NCBI RefSeq assembly: GCF_963853665.1
Contig: NZ_OY970459.1
Location: 3,162,001 to 3,226,000, forward strand
Direction of reading: 5' to 3'
DNA length: 64,000 bases
Source of the DNA: Mycobacterium decipiens
GTDB lineage: Bacteria > Actinomycetota > Actinomycetes > Mycobacteriales > Mycobacteriaceae
Position numbers and translations under genes: made by a program. Positions 30,744 through 38,815 of this stretch are shown in pieces (the first letter of the stretch is position 1; each line of letters begins with the position of its first letter). The notes beneath the pieces were generated by a model. That model worked only from the letters and a program-made list of their open reading frames with translations, was not told the origin of the DNA and did not search any database.

Positions 30744-31675
30744 TCGAGCTCGCTCCGACCTGGCACCGCGGCCGCTAGTGCATCATCAATCAGCGTGGTA
30801 ATCGCGACCGACCGATCGATCTCCTTCCGCACCGCCTCCGGATAGTGACGGTGGGCGAAGAACCACTCCACCTCGCGGCGCAGCGGTTCGGCCGGTCCGA
30901 ACGTCGTGCGCCGCAGCGCTGTCTCGGGCGATTTCCGGTCGTAGCGCACCAGCTCGTGGTCGGTCCACTTCCAGACCTCGCCTGCGACGGTTCGCAATGC
31001 AACCGCCTTACGTTTGCTAATTCCCGCCCGGCCGTCGAGGCTGATCTCGATCCGCGTCCCGGCGGTGGATGTCCATCGGCAGCGGCACAGCTCGCCGTCC
31101 ACATCGAGCGATACCGCCTGCGGCAACTCGCCGAGCAACACCGACGCGATGGCAAGCTCGTGCGGCAGCAGTTCCCACGCGGGCGGTCCCGCCAGTGCGG
31201 GCCGTGCCCAGGTGAACCTCACTTCGGCGAGGTTCTCCGTGGCCAGTGCGCGCCGCAATGCCACGACGGCGGGGTGATACAGATAGACGAACCCGGTGAA
31301 CAGGGCCTTGCCCCGAACGCGCGCGCTAGCCGCCAGCGCGCGCGCCTCGACGGGATCGGTGCACAGTGGCTTTTCGACGAAGACGTCACAACCCTGATGG
31401 AGCCCGAACTGCGCCAACCGGCTGTGAGTCTCCGTTGGGGTTGCAACGACGACGACGTCCGCGTGGGTCCCAGCCAGCAGCCGTTCGGCGTCGGTGTCGA
31501 CCGGAACGTGCGGATATTCGGCCGCCAGCCATTGCATCGTCGGATTCGATCGCACGACGAATCCCGCCGGGACGGCGCCATGGGCCAGGAAGGCCCGGAT
31601 CAGTTTCCTCCCCCAGCGACCGGCGCCGCAGAAGATCACCCGCTCCGGAGCTCGTCGTGGCGCGCGACGCAACAT
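30740..31675 (-). CDS. Gfo/Idh/MocA-family oxidoreductase
   Basis: 311 residues from MLRRAPRRAPERV. Rossmann domain: VIFCGAGRWGRKLIRAFLAHG. Then VVVATPTETHSRLAQFGLHQG and the family's conserved EKPLCTDPVEARAL, where Lys contacts substrate and cofactor. The C-terminal alpha/beta domain carries TGFVYLYHPAV. Family members oxidise or reduce sugar or inositol hydroxyls, often on nucleotide sugars. The ATG at 31675 overlaps the stop of the UDP-glucose dehydrogenase-like gene (ATGA), which fixes the start; the longer frame with an Arg-rich leader is rejected. Confidence 0.84.
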   Translation of the reverse strand: MLRRAPRRAPERVIFCGAGRWGRKLIRAFLAHGAVPAGFVVRSNPTMQWLAAEYPHVPVDTDAERLLAGTHADVVVVATPTETHSRLAQFGLHQGCDVFVEKPLCTDPVEARALAASARVRGKALFTGFVYLYHPAVVALRRALATENLAEVRFTWARPALAGPPAWELLPHELAIASVLLGELPQAVSLDVDGELCRCRWTSTAGTRIEISLDGRAGISKRKAVALRTVAGEVWKWTDHELVRYDRKSPETALRRTTFGPAEPLRREVEWFFAHRHYPEAVRKEIDRSVAITTLIDDALAAAVPGRSELE

Positions 31676-32997
31676 CACTTGCACGACCGTCCGAACGCGA
31701 TCCAGCGGAGACCGGCGTCGGCAAGGACATCGGGATCTAGCAAATTGCGGCTGTCGACGACGGTACGCCGTGACACCCCAGCGGCCGCCCGCGCCCACTC
31801 CAACTTCTGCAACTCCGGCCATTCGGTAAGTACCACTAACACCGCGACGTCCGCGCAGGCGTCGTAGGGAGAGTCGACGAGGGTCAGTGCGTTCACCCAG
31901 CCCGACGCCGGCGTCGAAACCGTTGGATCGTAGGCCCGCACCGGCGCTCCTTCCGCGACCAAGTGGTCGATGACGGCCAGCGCGGGTGAACAGCGAACGT
32001 CGTCGGTGCCTGCGTTGGAGGTCAGCCCAAGAACTCCGATCGCAGATCCGGTCAGGGTGTCACCGGCCGCCTCGCGCACCTTGTCCACCACCAACCGTGG
32101 TTGCCGGGCATTCGTCTCGATTGCGCCATCCGGCAGCGAGGACGCCGTCGCGACCGACCGCGCCATGCGACGCAGCGCCGCGGTGGCCTTGGGTAGGCAT
32201 GAACCGCCCCAACCCGGGCCGGGACTCAGGTAGCCAGCACCAATCCGTGGGTCGCGCGCGACTGCGTCGAGAACCGCCACGGGCTCGGCGTCTAGGAACT
32301 CGGCGAGCTCGGCCATCGCATTCGCATCGCACAGCTTCAGGGCAAGAAAACCGTTTGCCGCGTATTTGGCCAACTCCGCGGTGGGCGCGTCGGTGAACAC
32401 GACGTCACTGGCGATCCCGTCGTAGAGGGCGAGCACCCGCTGCGCCGCACGCGAATCGTCAGCACCGATCACGATCGTGGACGGGTGGAAGACGTCGAAG
32501 ACCGCGCTGTCCTCGCTCAGGAATTCCGGATTGCTCACCGCCGCGAAATACGAGCGACCGATCAGCGCCGCGATGCGCCGTGCGGTGCCGACCGGCACCG
32601 TCGATTCGGTCACGACAACGCATTCGCCGGGCAACAACGAACCAAGTTCACGCACCACGGCCCATACCGCGGCCAGATCCGCGCCACCATCCGCGCCGAT
32701 GGGCGTAGGCAGGCACAGGACGACGTCGCCCGCGTCGACGACTGCCGCTGCCAAATCGCTTCGCAATCGCAGATCCCCCAACGACATGCCTTGCTGAACC
32801 CGTTCCGGCAGCCCCTGCTCGACGATCGGCACCAATCCGGTGGTCAGCTCGGCGATTGTCACCTCGTCGATGTCGACGCAGTCGACCTTATGGCCCAACG
32901 ATGCCAGGCACGCCGCCGTGGTGAGACCCACATAGTCCGCACCGACAACTACCACCTTGTCGCGCACGGAGGCGGATCCGAAACCACTACCGGTCAT
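31675..32997 (-). CDS. UDP-glucose/GDP-mannose 6-dehydrogenase-like protein with altered active site
   Basis: 440 residues from MTGSGFGSASVRDK. The three-domain UGD layout is complete: N-terminal NAD domain, VVVTESTVPVGTAR, NPEFLSEDSAVFDVFHP (Glu158 and Glu162), KYAANGFLALKL (Lys211, Asn215), then the nucleophile loop GPGWGGSCLPKATAAL with Cys267. Two departures stand out. The dinucleotide motif reads G-A-D-Y-V-G (Asp21 in place of the second Gly). The Asp normally four residues after the catalytic Cys is Ala271. It may therefore be a neofunctionalised or impaired dehydrogenase. The usual product would be UDP-glucuronate, the substrate of the next enzyme in the operon. An alternative start at 33042 would overlap the upstream gene. 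Confidence 0.83.
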   Translation of the reverse strand: MTGSGFGSASVRDKVVVVGADYVGLTTAACLASLGHKVDCVDIDEVTIAELTTGLVPIVEQGLPERVQQGMSLGDLRLRSDLAAAVVDAGDVVLCLPTPIGADGGADLAAVWAVVRELGSLLPGECVVVTESTVPVGTARRIAALIGRSYFAAVSNPEFLSEDSAVFDVFHPSTIVIGADDSRAAQRVLALYDGIASDVVFTDAPTAELAKYAANGFLALKLCDANAMAELAEFLDAEPVAVLDAVARDPRIGAGYLSPGPGWGGSCLPKATAALRRMARSVATASSLPDGAIETNARQPRLVVDKVREAAGDTLTGSAIGVLGLTSNAGTDDVRCSPALAVIDHLVAEGAPVRAYDPTVSTPASGWVNALTLVDSPYDACADVAVLVVLTEWPELQKLEWARAAAGVSRRTVVDSRNLLDPDVLADAGLRWIAFGRSCK

Positions 32998-33004
32998 CGT
33001 GGTC

Positions 33005-33973
33005 CTATTTCGCGATTCGCAATGACGATTGGAACCAGTCAACGGTGCGGCTCAAGCCCTCGCGGAGCGCGATTTCCGGATTCCAGTTCAGCAGTTCGCG
33101 TGCGCGAGAAAGTTCCGGGCGACGCTGCGTCGGATCGTCAACCGGCAACGGCAGACACACCTTGGAGTTTCCAATGCCAGTGATGTCGCAAATCAGGATG
33201 GCAAGTTCGGCGATGGTGATCTCCTCCGGAGTGCCGAGATTGACCGGACCCAGTTCTCCAGTTAGCCGCGCGAAATCCAAGATCCCCCGAATCATGTCGT
33301 CGACATAGCAGAACGACCGGGTCTGCTTTCCGTCGCCGTAGACAGTCAGTGCGGCATCCGACAACGCCTGCCACACAAAGTTCGACACCACCCGCCCATC
33401 GCCAGGATTCAGTCTGGGGCCGTAGGTGTTGAAGATTCGCACGATGCCGCCGTCCAGCCCGTGGGCCCGGACATGGGCCGCGATCAGCGCCTCCGCGTAC
33501 CGTTTCGACTCGTCGTAGACGCTGCGTGGGCCGATCGGGTTCACATTGCCCCAGTACTCCTCCGGCTGCGGATGCACGAGTGGGTCGCCGTACACCTCGC
33601 TGGTCGAGGCGTGCACCAACCTGGCGCCCTTATCTAGCGCCAAATCGATCACATTCTGGGTACCGACCGATCCGGTATGCAGCGTCTCGATCGGCCGCTT
33701 TATGTACTGCGGGGGCGACGCCACACACGCGAAATTCAGGACGAGATCCACCGGACCGTCCACCGTCCAGTCAGAACAGATGTTGGTGACCATCAGCTCG
33801 AAATAGGAACAACCCAAATGCTGCGTGAGATTCCGCGACGAACCGGTGGATAGATCGTCTACCACCACCACATGCCAGGAGTCCGAAACCAGCGCGTCTA
33901 CCAGGTGCGAACCCAGGAATCCTGCCCCACCGGTCACTACGGCGCGTCGATTCATCGACTTAGGTTTCAGCAT
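33005..33973 (-). CDS. UDP-glucuronate decarboxylase (UDP-xylose synthase)-like SDR
   Basis: 322 residues from MLKPKSMNRRAVV, preceded by GAGAGAAG on the minus strand. Extended SDR with VVTGGAGFLGSHLVDAL. The decarboxylase-specific stretches are ACVASPPQYIKRPIETL, STSEVYGDPLVHPQPEEYWG and NPIGPRSVYDESKRYAE (catalytic Tyr and Lys). RIFNTYGPRLNPGDGRV and GDGKQTRSFCYVDDMI follow. These are the hallmarks of UXS rather than of a C4-epimerase. Predicted reaction: UDP-glucuronate to UDP-xylose plus CO2. With the adjacent UGD it would supply UDP-xylose for a glycolipid or secreted glycoside. M. kansasii lipooligosaccharide is known to contain xylose, but no glycosyltransferase is encoded here. Confidence 0.86.
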   Translation of the reverse strand: MLKPKSMNRRAVVTGGAGFLGSHLVDALVSDSWHVVVVDDLSTGSSRNLTQHLGCSYFELMVTNICSDWTVDGPVDLVLNFACVASPPQYIKRPIETLHTGSVGTQNVIDLALDKGARLVHASTSEVYGDPLVHPQPEEYWGNVNPIGPRSVYDESKRYAEALIAAHVRAHGLDGGIVRIFNTYGPRLNPGDGRVVSNFVWQALSDAALTVYGDGKQTRSFCYVDDMIRGILDFARLTGELGPVNLGTPEEITIAELAILICDITGIGNSKVCLPLPVDDPTQRRPELSRARELLNWNPEIALREGLSRTVDWFQSSLRIAK

Positions 33974-33987
33974 TCGTCTTCTCTCAA

Positions 33988-35439
33988 TCACATGCGTTGG
34001 GTAGTGAGCGGGGGTGTCGACAACAGCGCCGAAAGGACCAACGGTGCGCCAGGTCTTGGACCCCGAGCAGATCCGTTGCGATCTGTGGATCGATTACCCC
34101 GACGCTGAGTCGATGAGCCTCGGGACCGTTCGAGCATTCCCATACTTGCCTTCAGCCTGATCATCGCCGCCGCCATCCGTCGGATGCAGGCGCTGGACGG
34201 GCGCGGCGATCCAGGGACGCGGTGTTCCAACCAATACAACCCTGCCGCTGCGACCAAACCCACGAGAATCAGTGCACCCCAGACGATTTCATCGGAATCG
34301 AAGCGGTGCGCGACGCTCATCAGCGATCCGACTCCAAGGTTTCCGACGAGCACTCCGATTCCCATGATGGTGCTGTAAAACCCTTGATGAGTCGCCACCA
34401 GCCGCTCATCCGACAGTGCGACGACGGTGCGCATCTCGAAAGGAAACATCACCGCCGAAGCGGCGGTAAGCAAAACCGCGGAGACTAACAATGCGGTTAT
34501 GGCGGCCGCGGCGCCGAACCTCTCGCAGTTCGGCGCAAGCTCAAGTGGCACAAACGATCCAGCCATGACCATCGCTCCGACAACCAGGCTGCGGGTAGGC
34601 CCCCAGCGCGAGGCGAACCAGCGGGTGACGCGCAGCTGGGCGGTGACGGCCACCAGACCCGATAGCGCGAACATTCCTGCCACCAAGAAAGACTGGCGAT
34701 CTGGCGCCAAGACCGACGCCTGGATCGGAAGTGCCATATAGACCTGGAACGACAGCACATAGCGCCCAGTCATCGCGGCGGCAAACCAAAGAAGAGATCG
34801 GTTGCCAACTACTATCCGCCAATCCTTCAGGACGGAGCGCCTTTTCGTGCTTACCGGATGCGGATCGGCTACGTGCTGGGGCAGCGCCAGCAGCTGCGCG
34901 ACGGTCAATGCCGCGAAGACACCCGCGGCCCCCACGATGGCAATCCTGAAATTCAAGGCCAACAGCACCGATCCAACCAGCGGGCCGACCAGGATTCCCG
35001 CCTGGTAGAAGACGTTGAACACCGCGAACGCTTCGATCTTCCGGTCACCGGAATCAGCCGCAAGATAGGCGCGGACCGCGGGGCTGAACAGAGCCGAAGC
35101 CAATCCTGTTGCAGCCGCGGCGATCAACAAGCTGGGTAGCGAATGTGCGACTGTCAACAACGCGAAGCCGCCAGTTTGTATCAGACATCCGGCCACGATG
35201 GGTGGCTTATAGCCAAATCGATCGGCAATCGTGCCACCCACGAAGAACATGCCCTGTTGGGAAAAGTTGCGCACGCCCGTGACCAGACCCACCGCCCACA
35301 CGGCCAACCCAAGTGGACCGTTCAGGTAGTCCGCCAGGTACGGCATCAGCATGAAGAAGCCGACGTTGATGCAGAAATGGTTGATCATCAGGACGCGACT
35401 CGGATAGTTGAAGCTGCGGAACTGAGCCAGTAGCGCCAT
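33988..35439 (-). CDS. MFS transporter, first gene of the sugar operon
   Basis: About 483 residues from MALLAQFRSFNYPSRVLMIN. About 11-12 hydrophobic helices are visible (for example INHFCINVGFFMLMPYLADYL; GLVTGVRNFSQQGMFFVGGTIADRFGYKPP, the MFS loop 2-3 motif; VGAMVMAGSFVPLELA). It is most like drug/metabolite exporters of the MFS_1 group. The C-terminal ~65 residues after YWLEHRVPGSP are basic and low-complexity (RGSSTQRRGNRSTDRNG), unlike a normal MFS tail. The original stop may have been lost, or a frameshift may lie near 34180. The gene stops 15 bp before the decarboxylase start, so it shares that transcript. It probably exports the pathway product. Confidence 0.8.
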   Translation of the reverse strand: MALLAQFRSFNYPSRVLMINHFCINVGFFMLMPYLADYLNGPLGLAVWAVGLVTGVRNFSQQGMFFVGGTIADRFGYKPPIVAGCLIQTGGFALLTVAHSLPSLLIAAAATGLASALFSPAVRAYLAADSGDRKIEAFAVFNVFYQAGILVGPLVGSVLLALNFRIAIVGAAGVFAALTVAQLLALPQHVADPHPVSTKRRSVLKDWRIVVGNRSLLWFAAAMTGRYVLSFQVYMALPIQASVLAPDRQSFLVAGMFALSGLVAVTAQLRVTRWFASRWGPTRSLVVGAMVMAGSFVPLELAPNCERFGAAAAITALLVSAVLLTAASAVMFPFEMRTVVALSDERLVATHQGFYSTIMGIGVLVGNLGVGSLMSVAHRFDSDEIVWGALILVGLVAAAGLYWLEHRVPGSPRPSSACIRRMAAAMIRLKASMGMLERSRGSSTQRRGNRSTDRNGSARGPRPGAPLVLSALLSTPPLTTQRM

Positions 35440-36269
35440 CAGCGCGCCACCTCGGTTGCGCTCGCCATTGTGGTTTCGGTCGAGGCCAGCAACCAAATGC
35501 GTTTCACAACGCTGGCAACCGGAATCATTCTCATCCTCGCATCTCGCCAGCGGGTCACAAGATTGCCTGCTCGGCCGAGGGTTCCGACCACGGAGCTACC
35601 AGCCCCAGCGAAAAGCAATTAACCCGCAAGCGGAACCAAGCCGCCGTCGCTGGTCAGCATGCCTGCCGCAATTTTCGCTTCATGGTCGAGCATGCTTTTC
35701 CAACTGCCGTCGAAGCAAAATCCATGCCACGGCAAGTCAGCAATCAAGTTTCCGCAGAATTTTTCTCAGACTTGTGCAAATCCCCACGATGGGATCGGCA
35801 CCTATGCCCAAGGTCAAACGACCACTTCCGCGTCGGTCCGTTGACGCACACCGGAGCTCTTATATGGCGCTTCCGATGCCCGGCCCGGTCCTCGCGACTG
35901 CCGCGTCGTCGACGTGCTCATCAGCATGGCCAAGAGCTAGAAAGAGCCCTTCCATCCGGACAGCACACGATCTCATGCGGCGCGTGGCGTTCACCACCTC
36001 TTCGTTGATAGTTGGTTTACTGACGCGAAAGATATTATCGGATAATACCCCCATAGGGTAGGTGACCTCGCATACACCGAGTGAAAGGATGTTGGCGCGG
36101 TTACACCTCTGCGGATATGTGACACCACTCACAGAAGTGGGCGTCCGACGAAGAGGTCGTCCACGGCGCTGTCACGCGGGCGGTCCTATCGTGGACAGCG
36201 CAAGCCAAGAGGCTCGAGAGATCGCAGAAGGACGCCGATGACGTTCGAGTACACCGTCGAGGCCTGCTG
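35440..36269. other. Long intergenic region with a copper-type palindrome
   Basis: About 830 bp between the divergent MFS and oxygenase genes. The segment 35500-36080 is AT-richer than its surroundings, and no frame has a convincing domain. A minus-strand open frame (36132-35860) contains LFLALGHADEHVDDAAVAR. That faintly recalls the C-terminal helix of CsoR/FrmR-type repressors (LLDEHxxHCV) but lacks the cysteine; a decayed repressor is possible, not shown. Just upstream of the oxygenase, the plus frame stays open from 36123 without a standard start codon. Confidence 0.4.
36046..36060. promoter_or_regulatory. Candidate CsoR/RicR-type metal-responsive operator
   Basis: TACCC-CCATA-GGGTA is a 5-bp inverted repeat with a 5-bp spacer. 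It matches the TACCC-N5-GG(G)TA style described for copper-sensing CsoR/RicR operators in mycobacteria. It is embedded in AT-rich promoter-like DNA (GATATTATCGGATAAT just to its left). Which gene it would control is unclear: the nearest downstream plus-strand gene is the 2OG-Fe(II) oxygenase at 36270. Confidence 0.45.
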
Positions 36270-36980
36270 ATGGCCCGGTGGGACAAACGCGTCGACTCCG
36301 GCGATTGGGACGCCATCACTGCCGGAATGAACGAGTACGGCGGTGCACTGCTACCACAGTTGATTACCCCCAGCGAGGCAGCCCGGCTGCGCAAGCTGTA
36401 CGCCGACGACGGCTTGTTTCGCTCGACCGTCGACATGGCACCGAAGCGGTACGGCGCCGGGCAGTACCGATATTTCCACGCCCCCTATCCCGAGCCCATC
36501 GAACGCCTAAAGCAGGCGCTGTATCCCCGACTGCTGCCGATAGCGCGCGACTGGTGGGCCAAACTGGGCCGTGGGACGCCCTGGCCAGACAGACTTGATG
36601 ACTGGTTGGCTACCTGCCACGCCGCTGGCCAGACCCGATCCACCGCGTTGATGTTGAAGTACGGCACCAACGACTGGAACGCCCTACACCAAGATCTGTA
36701 CGGCGAGTTGGTGTTTCCGCTTCAGGTGGTGATCAACCTGAGCGATCCCGACACCGACTACACGGGCGGCGAGTTCTTGCTCGTCGAACAGCGGCCGCGT
36801 GCCCAATCCCGCGGCACCGCAACGCAACTTCCGCAGGGACATGGCTACCTGTTCACCACCCGTGATCGGCCCGTGCGGACTACCCGAGGCTGGTCCGCAT
36901 CGCCGGTGCGCCATGGTCTTTCGACTATTCGGTCCGGTGAACGCTATGCCATGGGGCTGATCTTTCACGACGCGGCGTAA
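36270..36980 (+). CDS. 2-oxoglutarate/Fe(II) oxygenase, COG3826 type (probable Rv2227 counterpart)
   Basis: 236 residues. The jelly-roll metal triad can be read: His-x-Asp in NALHQDLYGELVFPLQ and a distal His in PVRHGLSTIRSGERY, with the Arg of that segment placed to bind 2-oxoglutarate. FRSTVDMAPKRYGAGQYRYF and YTGGEFLLVEQRPRAQSR are characteristic of this DUF2086/oxygenase family. The family is predicted, from genome context with Ada/AlkA, to repair alkylated nucleic acid. The start at 36270 overlaps a preceding stop (TGATG) of a 10-codon upstream ORF beginning at 36238. From memory M. tuberculosis Rv2227 is this protein, which makes it a backbone marker within the accessory region. Confidence 0.82.
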   Translation: MARWDKRVDSGDWDAITAGMNEYGGALLPQLITPSEAARLRKLYADDGLFRSTVDMAPKRYGAGQYRYFHAPYPEPIERLKQALYPRLLPIARDWWAKLGRGTPWPDRLDDWLATCHAAGQTRSTALMLKYGTNDWNALHQDLYGELVFPLQVVINLSDPDTDYTGGEFLLVEQRPRAQSRGTATQLPQGHGYLFTTRDRPVRTTRGWSASPVRHGLSTIRSGERYAMGLIFHDAA

Positions 36981-37142
36981 TTACCGTCCCCAGCCCGGTG
37001 CGGCACGGTAAACGGGGGAAGTACAGACCGTGTCTTCTTAGCAATCGGCGAAACATCCAAACCGACACGCCGCGTGGCGTGCCGGGGTTAATCGCCTGCA
37101 CAAGCATAGCGTGAGCTGAAATGCGAGATAGGAGGCATAGCG

Positions 37143-38732
37143 GTGAGCAAAGGCCCAATCGGCGGAATGTCACGCCGAGAGTTTTTGGCCAAAGCCGCCG
37201 CAGGCGGCACCGGGGCTCTGATGTCCTTTGCTGGCCCGGTAATAGAAAAGGCCTATGGAGCGGGGCCATGTTCCGGTCATTTGACCGACATTGAGCACTT
37301 TGTATTGTTCCTGATGGAGAATCGATCATTCGATCACTACTTCGGCACACTCTCCGGCACCGATGGATTCGACACCCCGTCGCTGTTATTCCAGCAAAAG
37401 GGCTGGAACCCACAGACGCAGTCACTCGACCCCGCTGGTGTCACGATTCCCTACCGTTTCGACACCACCCGGTTCCTCCTTGACGGCCAGTGCCTCAGTG
37501 ACCCCGACCACTCCTGGAAGGCGATGCACGACTCCTGGAACGGAGGCGCCAACGACAACTGGCTTCCCGCGCAGATCGGCCACAGTCGAGTGCCGCACAA
37601 CGCCAACGTCCCCGTGACGATGGGCTATCACACCCGCAAGGACATCCCGATCCACTACCTGCTGGCGGACACGTTCACGGTGTGCGACCGATACTTCTCA
37701 TCGGTATTGGGGCCCACCCTGCCCAACCGGCTGTACTGGTTGAGCGCCAACCTCGGGGCCGATGGCACCCAGGGGGGGCCGCAGCTCACGAGCCCCCCCA
37801 CCGACCCGATTGGTCAGTTCAGCTGGACCACGATGCCGGAGAACCTAAGCGCCGCCGGCATCAGCTGGAAGCTATATCGCAACAAGACACTCGGGCCAAT
37901 CGTCAATCAGTACCTCAACTACACCTATGACGACATAGTGATGTTCTTCAAGCAAGCACAGGACCCACGCTCAGATTTGGCTCGCTTCGGCATCTCCCCG
38001 AGCTACCCCTTCGACTTTGCTGCCGACGTCAAAGCCAACAGGCTGCCGCAGGTGTCCTGGGTTGTTCCGAACACCCCCCAGTCCGAACATCCCGCATTCC
38101 CGCCGGCCGTCGGTGCCATCAGCATTGTGAACCTGCTAAGAATATTGCTTTCCAATCCGGCGGTATGGGAAAAGTCCGCGCTGATCGTCTCCTATGACGA
38201 GAATGGCGGTTTCTTCGACCACGTCACACCGCCCACCGCACCACCGGGAACCCCCGGCGAATATCTCACGGTGCCTGACATCAACTCCGTCTCGGGGTCC
38301 GCCGGCATACGCGGGCCGATCGGCTTGGGATTTCGGGTCCCGTGCATCGTCATTTCCCCATATAGCCGCGGCCCGCTGATGGTGCATGACGTGCTCGACC
38401 ACACCTCACAGCTGAAGTTGATCAGCAAGCGGTTTTCGGTGCCGGTTCCCAACCTCAGCACCTGGCGCGATGGCACGGTCGGCGACATGACATCGACGTT
38501 CAACTTCGCCGTCCCGCCCAACCCTTCGCGACCCAATTTGAGTCACCCGGTACTTGACGCCTTGCCCAAACTGCCGCAATGCGTGCCCAACGTGTACTTG
38601 GGGACTATCGGATTGGATCCGAATCCGTATACCGGGTCGCCACAGGGAATCCCTTACCGAGTGCCCTTCCCACAGACGATGCCGACTCAGGAAACCACGC
38701 CCGCACGCGGAATTCCCAGCGGTCTCTGCTAA
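37143..38732 (+). CDS. Tat-exported phospholipase C (PlcA-D family)
   Basis: 529 residues starting at GTG 37143, 8 bp after GGAGG. The N-terminus is a twin-arginine signal ([31 protein letters not shown]). The phosphoesterase domain shows [24 protein letters not shown] (metal-binding Glu/Asn) and later [16 protein letters not shown], both conserved in the Plc/acid-phosphatase AcpA superfamily. It cleaves phosphatidylcholine or sphingomyelin at the cell surface, and homologues are associated with virulence and phagosome escape (literature). Which of plcA-D it matches best cannot be decided by eye. It stands alone and converges on mmpL, with 83 bp between. Confidence 0.9.
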   Translation: MSKGPIGGMSRREFLAKAAAGGTGALMSFAGPVIEKAYGAGPCSGHLTDIEHFVLFLMENRSFDHYFGTLSGTDGFDTPSLLFQQKGWNPQTQSLDPAGVTIPYRFDTTRFLLDGQCLSDPDHSWKAMHDSWNGGANDNWLPAQIGHSRVPHNANVPVTMGYHTRKDIPIHYLLADTFTVCDRYFSSVLGPTLPNRLYWLSANLGADGTQGGPQLTSPPTDPIGQFSWTTMPENLSAAGISWKLYRNKTLGPIVNQYLNYTYDDIVMFFKQAQDPRSDLARFGISPSYPFDFAADVKANRLPQVSWVVPNTPQSEHPAFPPAVGAISIVNLLRILLSNPAVWEKSALIVSYDENGGFFDHVTPPTAPPGTPGEYLTVPDINSVSGSAGIRGPIGLGFRVPCIVISPYSRGPLMVHDVLDHTSQLKLISKRFSVPVPNLSTWRDGTVGDMTSTFNFAVPPNPSRPNLSHPVLDALPKLPQCVPNVYLGTIGLDPNPYTGSPQGIPYRVPFPQTMPTQETTPARGIPSGLC

Positions 38733-38815
38733 CTTCGCAACACCGCGCAAGCAGCGCCACCTGGTCCACCAAGTGGACTCCGCGGAATGGCATCATATGG
38801 CACCGAATCCGGCGG

